This document shows positions 1 to 6,453 of a stretch of 17,694 bases of DNA, piece by piece. A program made the position numbers and the translations under genes. The DNA is from DASQLQ01 sp035629935. GTDB lineage: Bacteria > Actinomycetota > CADDZG01 > WHSQ01. The stretch spans positions 1-17,694 of the forward strand of contig DASQLQ010000061.1 of the NCBI GenBank assembly GCA_035629935.1, read 5' to 3'. Positions within the stretch are counted from its first letter, which is position 1, and each line of letters begins with the position of its first letter. The notes under the pieces were generated by a model. It was given only the letters and a program-made list of their open reading frames with translations, made no database searches and had not been told where the DNA came from.

Positions 1-258
<258 letters not shown>

Positions 259-284
259 AAGGCCCCCGTAAGGGGGCCTTTTTT
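259..284 (+). terminator. Intrinsic terminator of the 16S rRNA transcript
   Basis: A perfect 9-bp GC-rich stem (AAGGCCCCC at 259-267, GGGGGCCTT at 272-280) with a GTAA loop runs into a T tract (TTTTTT, 279-284). It stands about 75 nt after the 16S 3' end and should end that transcript before any other gene. On the minus strand no T run follows the stem, so it probably acts mainly in the plus direction. Confidence 0.93.
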
Positions 285-296
285 CTGTCACACCTT

Positions 297-899
297 CTAT
301 GACCTCTGCGTGCTTGCGTTCAGTTTGCCAAAGCGATCCGCCCATAGGAGATCTGGCAGCCCCTTTCTGCTCACCAAGAGATTGGCGACGAAGGGACCGT
401 TCACTGTCAGAGGTGGAGAGATCCTCTCTAGGGTTACTCCCTCGAGCAATAGTTGAACCTTGGGACGCCGGGTTACTGGAGGCTCCCAAGTGACCCAGAG
501 GTTCACCCTCGTGCCGGGTGCGGAATCGGGTGTCAGCCCCGGTAGGTCACTCAACGTGATCGCATAGATCTCCCGGCCATCGGACTTTGTGGTTGCAATG
601 GAGGCCTCGGGCAGCGGTGTTCCTGACGCCGGAACGTGCGTCTCGCCGGTTTCAGGGACGTACCCAGAGCTCTCGTCGCGGATGATCGATGAAGACGTCG
701 GCACGATCGGAGACGCCGGACGAACGATGGGGTTGTCGTTCAGCCTAGGGCCGCTGCCCAGGAAGAGGACAGCGACGGTGACGACCGCTGCTCCGCCAAG
801 GATGTAGCGGAGATTCCGCTGAAGCATCCTGAGGAACCGCCGCCCTTCGGGCAGCTCCGCGCTTCCCGGACCGAGATCGAACGGCGGCTCCCAGGACAT
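297..899 (-). CDS. Membrane protein with CpaB/RcpC-like C-terminal domain (no SAF domain)
   Basis: This 200-aa protein has one N-terminal membrane segment (about residues 31-49). A Pro/Ser/Thr-rich linker (51-105) follows, then a C-terminal domain (about 108-195). That domain lines up by eye with the second half of the CpaB/RcpC protein at 2597-3244: APGTRVNLWVTW corresponds to RSGDTVDVYVSY, then a V-rich strand, then LLWADRFGKLNAS corresponds to ELAFAIRNGEIDLSR. The SAF domain normally found between the membrane anchor and this region is absent. The ATG at 899 is chosen because it lies 4 nt past the upstream LysM gene's stop and has GAGGG about 8 nt before it; the reading frame runs open further upstream but only as antisense to the LysM gene. 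It is probably co-transcribed with the LysM gene. A periplasmic or extracytoplasmic role in the pilus/secretion system is inference. Confidence 0.7.
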   Translation of the reverse strand: MSWEPPFDLGPGSAELPEGRRFLRMLQRNLRYILGGAAVVTVAVLFLGSGPRLNDNPIVRPASPIVPTSSSIIRDESSGYVPETGETHVPASGTPLPEASIATTKSDGREIYAITLSDLPGLTPDSAPGTRVNLWVTWEPPVTRRPKVQLLLEGVTLERISPPLTVNGPFVANLLVSRKGLPDLLWADRFGKLNASTQRS

Positions 900-903
900 C
901 TGA

Positions 904-1563
904 TCAACCCTCTTTCGCGTCGGGGATGACGAGTACTTGGCCGGGCATGATGAGGCTCGGATCGGGGATCGAGTCCCGATTGGCCCGATGGATCTTGGGC
1001 CAGAAGCGCGCGATGGAGCGGATGTCTTCGGTCTGCAGCTCTCTCTGAGCGATCGACCAAAGAGTGTCCCCCTCGCGGACGACATATCTGTTCAAAGCTT
1101 TCCCGGCGGGATGCCTGCGCATGGCTTCAGCTCGCTCGCGCTGCTGGTCGGCCTCCTTGCGTCCCGGGCCTCGCGGGAACAAGGCAACGTCAGAGTGATC
1201 GGTGCGGCGCGCGTGCAATGCGGGATGAGCGGCGTGGTCATTCTTAGCCTCGATCCGAGCGAGTGGGCGAGGAGGGGGGAACCCACTCGCATCGGACCAA
1301 GGCGGGGCCGCCCCACCAGCGTGGATCGGGGGGGCTATGGGGGTGCGTCGTTCAGCTCTCGCCGGCCCGCCTGCAAGGGCAAGAGCGAAACCAAGGACTG
1401 GGACAAGGCGGCCCACCGGGCCAGCCACGGGCGGGCGAGGAAGGCGCACTCGGATGCGAACCGCCGCCGTCATCAATGTGACCAATAGACAGGCGGCCGC
1501 AAGGCAGAGCACCGACCCGGTTGCCAATGTCGCTAGCCCGCCCGAATTGCCCACAATTCCCAT
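904..1563 (-). CDS. LysM-domain membrane protein
   Basis: This 219-aa protein has a hydrophobic N-terminal segment (about 11-34) and a second (about 48-70). A long Pro/Ala/basic linker follows, then one C-terminal LysM domain (about 159-214). The LysM signature is YVVREGDTLWSIA at the start and DPSLIMPGQVLVIP at the end, with the extended middle (RFWPKIHRANRD) common in actinobacterial LysM proteins. LysM binds the glycan backbone of peptidoglycan, so the protein should be anchored in the membrane and touch the cell wall. It has no catalytic domain. The ATG start at 1563 follows a purine-rich GGGAGGAAAGG stretch. It is the first gene of a two-gene unit with the RcpC-like gene and is preceded by a repeat-rich regulatory region. 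Confidence 0.88.
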   Translation of the reverse strand: MGIVGNSGGLATLATGSVLCLAAACLLVTLMTAAVRIRVRLPRPPVAGPVGRLVPVLGFALALAGGPARAERRTPIAPPIHAGGAAPPWSDASGFPPPRPLARIEAKNDHAAHPALHARRTDHSDVALFPRGPGRKEADQQRERAEAMRRHPAGKALNRYVVREGDTLWSIAQRELQTEDIRSIARFWPKIHRANRDSIPDPSLIMPGQVLVIPDAKEG

Positions 1564-1586
1564 GTTTTGCCTACCTTTCCTCCCGC

Positions 1587-1640
1587 TTACACACGTTTAC
1601 ATACGTTTGATTACGTACGTTTACATTCGTTTGGCAATGT
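1587..1640. repeat. 10-bp-phased direct repeats (TTACATACGT-type), operator-like
   Basis: The units TTACACACGT (1587), TTACATACGT (1597) and TTGATTACGT (1607), a 4-bp ACGT insert, then TTACATTCGT (1621) and TTGGCAATGT (1631) follow each other head to tail. The longest copies, ACGTTTACATACGTTTG (1593-1609) and ACGTTTACATTCGTTTG (1617-1633), differ at one base and are 24 bp apart. An 8-bp palindrome ACGTACGT sits at 1613-1620. Spacing of about one helical turn in a promoter region suggests cooperative protein binding on one face of the DNA. The binding protein is unknown. Confidence 0.7.
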
Positions 1641-1646
1641 TGTCAA
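1618..1646 (-). promoter_or_regulatory. Candidate promoter for the LysM–RcpC-like unit
   Basis: Read on the minus strand there is a perfect -35 TTGACA (1646-1641), a 17-nt spacer and a weak -10-like TAAACG (1623-1618), about 55-60 nt before the LysM start. The -10 lies inside the direct-repeat array, so a repeat-binding protein would compete with polymerase. The -10 match is poor, and a shifted TGTAAA is also possible. Confidence 0.4.
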
Positions 1647-1729
1647 GAGATTGGCTCTGATAAGTCGGATTTGACCCTTGTCGCTAATGAGCGCGAGTAT
1701 CTGGCGGCGCAACGGCGGGAGGTGGCGGG

Positions 1730-2221
1730 GTGGGTTCGGGCTTTGACAGGCTTTTCGATGAGCTGGACGCCGGCTTTGAGGCGGCGATCGCTCGCGAGGA
1801 GGAGGACGCGGCCAACGACCTCGCTAGGGCCTTGCGCCAGGACGGCAACCTCCGAACCGCTATCGAGCGCGGGAGCTGGCGTCTCAAACTCGATGACGGG
1901 CTGATCGCCGTCGTGACCGAGGTTGGAACCGACTATGTCGTTGCCTCGGATACCAGGTTCGGGTGGCTGGTCCCCTTAAGTAGAGCGTTTCTCTACTCGG
2001 ACCCCGATTCGTCTTTCCCAAGAAGTTTCAATAGATCCCTTATCGAGTCTCTCCGGGCACACGCCCGAGCCGGGGCGAGGGTCGAGATACTGAGCGACCT
2101 CGGACCGGTCACGGGGAGATTGATCGGGGCGGCTGTCGATCACGTGCGGCTCGTGACTTCGAAGAGGGATGTCCTCATCGCCGCAAGAACGATCCGGGGA
2201 GTGAGATTTGAGGTCGGCTGA
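1730..2221 (+). CDS. Protein of unknown function with two tandem Sm-like beta modules
   Basis: I do not recognise a named family. The 163-aa product begins with an acidic helical segment (about 1-45: FDRLFDELDAGFEAAIAREE). Two beta-rich modules of similar layout follow. Module 1 (about 50-90) runs WRLKLDDGLIAVVTEVGTDYVV and module 2 (about 116-161) runs ARVEILSDLGPVTGRLIGA then VRLV. Both have the alternating hydrophobic and Gly-turn pattern of Sm/SH3-like barrels. In layout it recalls small actinobacterial proteins that start FxDLEAQ and carry one such barrel, but that is an impression from memory. The GTG start at 1730 has GGGAGG about 7 nt upstream. It converges on the HTH gene, stop to stop, with only 4 nt between. 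Confidence 0.72.
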   Translation: MGSGFDRLFDELDAGFEAAIAREEEDAANDLARALRQDGNLRTAIERGSWRLKLDDGLIAVVTEVGTDYVVASDTRFGWLVPLSRAFLYSDPDSSFPRSFNRSLIESLRAHARAGARVEILSDLGPVTGRLIGAAVDHVRLVTSKRDVLIAARTIRGVRFEVG

Positions 2222-2225
2222 TCGG

Positions 2226-2492
2226 CTAGCCGTCCCTCGGGTTAAGCGGGTGCTCTTTGGCCCAAGTAGCGGTTTCGTTATGCAGTCTCTCGACGTAACC
2301 CTCGAGTTGCTGTCGATCCACACGCCAGACACCCCGCCCGCCGATCTTTATTGCCGGGAGGCTGCCGCTTCGAACCAGCGCATAAACCTGAGGAACGCTC
2401 ACGCTCAAGTAGGTGGCGACGTCTTCGAGAGTCAGAAAGCGCGGTTCCACCCCAGGACTGGGGGTACTGCCCTCGGACTTGGAGGGTGTCAT
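2226..2492 (-). CDS. Excisionase-type (MerR-like) helix-turn-helix DNA-binding protein
   Basis: From the ATG at 2492 the product is 88 aa with a single winged-helix HTH of the HTH_17/excisionase type (about residues 19-68). The pattern is FLTLEDVATYLSVSVPQVYALVRSGSLPAIKIGGRGVWRV: a recognition HTH (LEDVATYLSVS...YALVRSG), then the wing (IGGRGVWRV). In actinobacteria such proteins, of which BldC is a studied relative, are mostly transcription regulators rather than phage excisionases; no integrase or att site is nearby. The ATG is preferred over a TTG ten codons upstream because an extended -10 ends 7 nt before it. The gene is divergent from the Tad-type operon, and repeats sit in the shared promoter, so it may control that operon and itself. 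Confidence 0.85.
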   Translation of the reverse strand: MTPSKSEGSTPSPGVEPRFLTLEDVATYLSVSVPQVYALVRSGSLPAIKIGGRGVWRVDRQQLEGYVERLHNETATWAKEHPLNPRDG

Positions 2493-2499
2493 GAGCGCG

Positions 2500-2508
2500 A
2501 ATTTAGCA
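2500..2508 (-). promoter_or_regulatory. Extended -10 promoter of the HTH gene (leaderless transcript)
   Basis: On the minus strand the sequence TGCTAAATT is an extended -10 (TGn plus TAAATT), followed by exactly 7 nt and then ATG (2492). This is the geometry of a leaderless mRNA whose first base is the A of the start codon. No Shine-Dalgarno is seen. Confidence 0.55.
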
Positions 2509-2529
2509 CCGAACCCCGACAACAGCCTG

Positions 2530-2571
2530 TTTTTGAGCCCGTTTGCTTCTTTTTGAGCGACGATGGCTCAA
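2530..2571. promoter_or_regulatory. Direct and inverted repeats in the HTH–cpaB divergent promoter
   Basis: TTTTTGAGC occurs at 2530-2538 and again at 2550-2558, exactly 20 bp (two helical turns) apart, with CGTTTGCTTC between them. The second copy also starts a perfect inverted repeat, TTGAGC (2553-2558), 7-bp spacer, GCTCAA (2566-2571). These lie just upstream of the HTH promoter and about 25-65 bp before the cpaB start, a typical operator position. What binds is not known. Confidence 0.5.
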
Positions 2572-2596
2572 CGAGAGCGGGTCCATAGGTCCAGGT

Positions 2597-3244
2597 ATGG
2601 ACATCCCGGCAGCCCGCCGCCTCGAGCGGCCGACGTGGATCAACGCGCGGACGACGCTCGGCGTGATCCTGTTCGTGGTTGCCCTCCTGGCAGGGCAAAG
2701 AGTCCTGGTGGCCGGAGATGTCACGACTCCCATATGGAGGGCGTCCCGGGATCTCCCCGCGGGGGTAGCACTACGAGCGGCCGATCTCGCTCCCGCAGAA
2801 GTGAGATTGCCAGACAACCTAACGGCCATCTACGCGGGAACGGCGAATGATCTGTCCGGACTCGTACTGACGCGCGCCGTCGGAGCCGGCGAGATCATTC
2901 CCGTCGCATCGGTCGTCCAACCGAGCTCGTCCGATGCATCGGCTATGACCATTCCGGTTACCCCGGAGCATGCCGTCGGCGGTGCTCTTCGCTCGGGGGA
3001 CACGGTGGACGTCTACGTCTCGTACAACGCAGGTGATGTCCGAGCGTTGACCAAGCTCGTTCTGGACGACGCGCAGATCTTGGATCTCGTGACGGCCGGA
3101 GGTCTGGTCGTCGGGGATGAGGCCGTGGTCGGGGTAACGGTTTCCGTCGACAGTGCCGTTGCAAAGGAACTCGCGTTCGCCATCCGTAATGGCGAGATCG
3201 ATCTTTCTCGAGGTACCACTGCCCAGCCCGGTGCGGCGCCGTGA
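2597..3244 (+). CDS. cpaB: Flp/Tad pilus assembly protein CpaB (RcpC)
   Basis: This 215-aa protein has an N-terminal membrane segment (about 20-37), a SAF domain (about 48-110, starting with the hallmark RASRDLPAGVALRAADLAP), and an RcpC-type domain (about 115-205). CpaB/RcpC acts outside the membrane in Tad-type pilus systems, classically assisting the secretin or pilus channel; in organisms with no outer membrane it probably organises the wall-side part. The ATG at 2597 is chosen because it directly precedes the basic N-terminus and membrane helix; its Shine-Dalgarno is weak. An open frame continues upstream only through the regulatory region. The stop overlaps the next start by 4 bp (GTGA), the first of four translationally coupled junctions. 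Confidence 0.88.
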   Translation: MDIPAARRLERPTWINARTTLGVILFVVALLAGQRVLVAGDVTTPIWRASRDLPAGVALRAADLAPAEVRLPDNLTAIYAGTANDLSGLVLTRAVGAGEIIPVASVVQPSSSDASAMTIPVTPEHAVGGALRSGDTVDVYVSYNAGDVRALTKLVLDDAQILDLVTAGGLVVGDEAVVGVTVSVDSAVAKELAFAIRNGEIDLSRGTTAQPGAAP

Positions 3245-4395
3245 CGCGCGTACGGATCGTGACACTGGCGGGTGACCCCGAGCGCGAAGCGTCTCTATCC
3301 GCACTCCTGGGCCCCCGACTCGACGTCGAGTTGGTCCTTCGTTGTGTTGATCGGATCGAAGCTCTTGCCGCTATCAGGGGAGCCTCCCTGAACGCCGTGG
3401 TCGCGATAGGGAACCCCCATTGGTTCGACCGACAAGAGGCCGAGGAGGCCACGGAGGCGGGGGTGAAGTTGATAGCTCTCGTCGACCACCCCTTTGATGC
3501 CGAGCGGATGCGCGGCCTGGGCGCCGTCCTCCTGCCACTGTCGGCCACCGATGACCAGATCGTTGCCGCGTGTCGGAAGGATTCGGTGCATGGGCGACCG
3601 GTGCAGAGAACTTCATCCGCTAGCGGCACCAACAAAGTCGTCGCCGTTTGGGGAGCTAAAGGCTCGCCGGGACGAACGGCGGTAGCGATTGAGTTGGCAC
3701 ATCTCCTCGCTGACCGCCAACCGTCAACCCTCTTGATGGACGCGGATACGTATGGGGGAGACATCCTTCAATTGCTTGGGATCACGGAAGAGTTGCCGAC
3801 GCTGGTTTGGGCGGCTCGGATGGCAGCAAAGGGAGAAACGGATCCGGCCCGATTCCTCGCGGACCTGAGACGAGCCCACGACGCCGGACCGGCCTTGCTA
3901 CCGGGGATACCGAGAGCGGATCTGTGGTCTGAGATCTCGGACTTCGGGATGAAAGAGCTGCTGAAGAAGGTGCGAGAGATCTTTGCTTTCAACATCTGCG
4001 ATGTCGGCGGTTGCTTCGAACCGTCTTCCAGTCCTTACCCGGAAGAAGGCGAGGGCCGGAACCGGGTTGCGCGCGTGTGCTTGCGCGAAGCGGATCGTGT
4101 CGTGACGGTTGTGCGATGCGATCCGGTTGGGATCAAGAACTTCCTCTGGACCTTCGAAGACCTGAAGGAGCTTGTCGACCCCGATCGGATATGGGTAGTC
4201 GCGAATCGAGTGCTGCCGGGAGAAGAGAGAGACGTCGCAGATCTACTTCGGAGGTACATCCGCAAGAATGCGATCGCATTCGTTCCCGACGGTGGAGATC
4301 TTGCCGCCGGTCTGAAGCCTGTTGCTGAGGCGCTTGGCGGACGGCCGACCGCGACCGGGATCCTGTCTCGCTTGGCCGGTCGGCGCGATGCCTGA
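3241..4395 (+). CDS. cpaE: CpaE/TadZ-like MinD-family ATPase
   Basis: This 384-aa protein has an N-terminal receiver-like domain without an obvious phosphoacceptor site (about 1-112), a linker, then a MinD/ParA-type ATPase (about 131-370). The deviant Walker A reads AKGSPGRT (139-146). The signature lysine K140 is present, but the usual P-loop lysine position is Arg (R145). DADTYGGD (167-174) and CDVGG (253-257) correspond to the following acidic/switch motifs. CpaE/TadZ proteins localise the secretion machinery to a site in the cell, often a pole. The GTG start overlaps the cpaB stop, and the end overlaps cpaF by 8 bp. Arg in this position seems common in actinobacterial members as I recall them, so it need not mean a dead enzyme. 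Confidence 0.87.
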   Translation: MTRVRIVTLAGDPEREASLSALLGPRLDVELVLRCVDRIEALAAIRGASLNAVVAIGNPHWFDRQEAEEATEAGVKLIALVDHPFDAERMRGLGAVLLPLSATDDQIVAACRKDSVHGRPVQRTSSASGTNKVVAVWGAKGSPGRTAVAIELAHLLADRQPSTLLMDADTYGGDILQLLGITEELPTLVWAARMAAKGETDPARFLADLRRAHDAGPALLPGIPRADLWSEISDFGMKELLKKVREIFAFNICDVGGCFEPSSSPYPEEGEGRNRVARVCLREADRVVTVVRCDPVGIKNFLWTFEDLKELVDPDRIWVVANRVLPGEERDVADLLRRYIRKNAIAFVPDGGDLAAGLKPVAEALGGRPTATGILSRLAGRRDA

Positions 4396-5611
4396 GCGGT
4401 CGGTGCCGATCCTCGAGGAGGAAGTGCGGGAACTCGTTAGGCGCCGAGGCATAGACCCTGCCTCTGAAGACTCCGCGGGAGTCGCGTCACTCGTGGACGA
4501 AGTCCTCAATGAATACGAAGCTCGGGTCCAGTCTTCGACATTGCCGCGCATCCACGACCGGCCTTCGGTGAGGAAGATGATCCTTGATCGTGTGGCCGGA
4601 CTCGGCCCACTTCAGCCGCTTCTCGACGATCCCGAGATCGAGGAGGTCTGGATCAACGGTCCGGGACGTGTGTTCTGCGCTCGTGCGGGGCGGCACGAAC
4701 TGACCAACGTCGTTCTCGATGGCCGCGAGCTTCGTGATCTGGTCGAGCGGATGCTTAGAACGAGTGGGCGCCGGCTAGACCTGTCGAGTCCATTCGTTGA
4801 TGCCACGTTGGCCGACGGTTCTCGGTTGCACGTAGTGATCCCGGATATCGCCAAGAAGCATTGGGCGGTCAACATCAGGAAGTTCGTTCTCCGTGCCCAC
4901 CGATTGGATGAGTTGGTCCGATTGGGCTCGCTCGACGAGTCACCTGCGCGGTTCCTGGAGGGGGCGGTGCATGCGGGGCTAAACATCGTTGTTTCCGGCG
5001 GGACGCAGTCAGGGAAGACGACGATGCTCAACTGTCTCGCCGCATCGATCCCTAGCCGGGATCGGGTGATCACGTGTGAAGAGGTGTTCGAGCTGAGAGT
5101 TCCTTTGCCAGATGTCGTATCGATGCAAACCCGTCAGTCCAACCTCGAAGGACAAGGCGAGATCGACCTCCGGCGACTCGTCATCGAAGCCTTACGCATG
5201 AGGCCGGATCGGCTGATTGTTGGGGAGGTCCGCCAGCAAGAGGCGCTGGACCTCCTGGTTGCGCTCAACTCAGGGTTGCCCGGAATGACGTCCATCCATG
5301 CGAACAGTGCTCGTGAGGCGCTCACGAAACTGACTACCTTGCCGCTGCTAGCGGGCGAAAACGTCACCCACTCGTTCGTTGTCCCAACCGTGGCCACGTC
5401 AATCGATCTCATCGTGCATCTCTCGAATACGAAGGGAAAGCGGACAACGACCCAGATCCTTGGCGTGACCGGACGGGTCGAGGGAGATCGGATCGAAGCA
5501 GTTTCTCTGTGGGAGCGACATCGAGAGGTCCTTGCTTGGACGGGCCAGCAACCTCCGGCGATCGCTAAGTTCGAACATTCGGGCGTCGATGTTCGTTCTC
5601 TGATGTCATGA
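4388..5611 (+). CDS. cpaF: CpaF/TadA secretion ATPase
   Basis: This 407-aa hexameric-type ATPase of the type II/IV secretion superfamily powers Tad/Flp pilus assembly or secretion at the inner face of the membrane. It shows an N-terminal domain with the LGPLQPLLDDPEIEEVWINGP signature of CpaF (about 72-92), Walker A GGTQSGKT (204-211), an acidic Asp-box-like CEEVFEL (230-236), Walker B RPDRLIVGE (272-280) with Glu280, and a His-box GMTSIHANSA (299-308). The length is normal for the family. The ATG at 4388 is chosen over in-frame upstream alternatives because the domain starts here and the upstream part is antiparallel overlap with cpaE. The 8-bp overlap with cpaE and the 4-bp ATGA overlap with tadB indicate coupling. 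Confidence 0.94.
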   Translation: MPERSVPILEEEVRELVRRRGIDPASEDSAGVASLVDEVLNEYEARVQSSTLPRIHDRPSVRKMILDRVAGLGPLQPLLDDPEIEEVWINGPGRVFCARAGRHELTNVVLDGRELRDLVERMLRTSGRRLDLSSPFVDATLADGSRLHVVIPDIAKKHWAVNIRKFVLRAHRLDELVRLGSLDESPARFLEGAVHAGLNIVVSGGTQSGKTTMLNCLAASIPSRDRVITCEEVFELRVPLPDVVSMQTRQSNLEGQGEIDLRRLVIEALRMRPDRLIVGEVRQQEALDLLVALNSGLPGMTSIHANSAREALTKLTTLPLLAGENVTHSFVVPTVATSIDLIVHLSNTKGKRTTTQILGVTGRVEGDRIEAVSLWERHREVLAWTGQQPPAIAKFEHSGVDVRSLMS

Positions 5612-6453
5612 GATCCCTCATCCCGGCCCTCGGGGCTCTGGGGGTACTCATGATCTACAGCGGGTTGACGTCCCGTACCTCCGGTCGAAGCAAAGCCTTT
5701 GGTGCTCTTGATCGGCTGTGTCAAGAGGCTGGTGGCTCGCTCACCGCCGGGCGACTCGCCATGGTGTGCTGCGGCTTGTTCGGGGTCAGCTTCTTGGTCG
5801 TCGCAGGTTTCACCTCCGCCGCCGTCCCCGCGATCGTCCTGGCAACCGCCGCGTCCGTTGCGCCGATCGCGATGCTTCGTTCGAGACGGGCCAGTCGCCG
5901 AGAGGTCTTCAGAGAACAGTGGCCCGACGCAATCGCAACTCTTATCGCCGGAGTCAGGGCCGGTATCTCGTTGCCCGAGGTGTGCTGTTCATTGAGTCAA
6001 CGCGGGCCGGGAGACCTGCGCCCTGGGTTTTCGGGGCTAGCTGCGACGTACCGGGCGACCGGCAGCTTCGAGGCGGGGCTCGCAAAACTAAGGGACACCA
6101 TGGCGGACCCGGTTGCCGACCGCATATGTGTTGCTCTTGGAGTTGCTCACGACGTTGGCGGCAACGATCTAGTTCGCGTATTGCGGACTCTAAGTGAGTT
6201 TGTTCGAGAGGACTTACGCGTGCGAAAGGAGATCCGAGCTCGATGGTCCTGGACTGTTAGCGCAGCCCGGGTGGCAGCAGCCAGTCCCTGGATCGTTCTG
6301 CTGATCATGTCTCTGCGTCCTGAGGCCGCGGCCGCTTACGCAACGGGATCCGGAAGCATGGTGATCCTGGGGGGAGCCGTTGCCACTGTTACCGGTTATC
6401 GCCTGATGCTGAGAGCAGCGCGATTGCCGGATGACGATCGGCTGGAAACATGA
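5608..6453 (+). CDS. tadB: TadB-like type II secretion F-domain membrane protein
   Basis: This 281-aa integral membrane protein has hydrophobic segments at the N-terminus (about 3-19), a pair at about 48-90, then a cytoplasmic T2SSF domain (about 97-220) with the typical WPDAIATLIAGVRAGISLPE, and two C-terminal membrane helices (about 230-275). T2SSF proteins form the inner-membrane platform on which the CpaF hexamer works; Tad systems have two, TadB and TadC. The start overlaps the cpaF stop (ATGA), and its own stop overlaps the next gene in the same way. Identity rests on the domain and the position between cpaF and a second T2SSF gene. Confidence 0.9.
   Translation: MRSLIPALGALGVLMIYSGLTSRTSGRSKAFGALDRLCQEAGGSLTAGRLAMVCCGLFGVSFLVVAGFTSAAVPAIVLATAASVAPIAMLRSRRASRREVFREQWPDAIATLIAGVRAGISLPEVCCSLSQRGPGDLRPGFSGLAATYRATGSFEAGLAKLRDTMADPVADRICVALGVAHDVGGNDLVRVLRTLSEFVREDLRVRKEIRARWSWTVSAARVAAASPWIVLLIMSLRPEAAAAYATGSGSMVILGGAVATVTGYRLMLRAARLPDDDRLET

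Larger units (their letters stand above)
1564..1729. other. Divergent intergenic region with operator-like repeats
   Basis: These 166 nt separate the minus-strand LysM gene from the plus-strand gene at 1730. The left half is markedly AT-rich for this genome and holds 10-bp-phased direct repeats and a sigma70-like -35 element facing the LysM gene. The right half contains TTGACC at 1671-1676 with a weak GAGTAT at 1695-1700 that could serve the 1730 gene. No ORF of note is seen. Confidence 0.6.

Noticed and set aside
2226..2492. Prophage or integrative-element excisionase
   Set aside because: No integrase, att repeats or other mobile genes are nearby; the context is a divergent regulator beside a structural operon.
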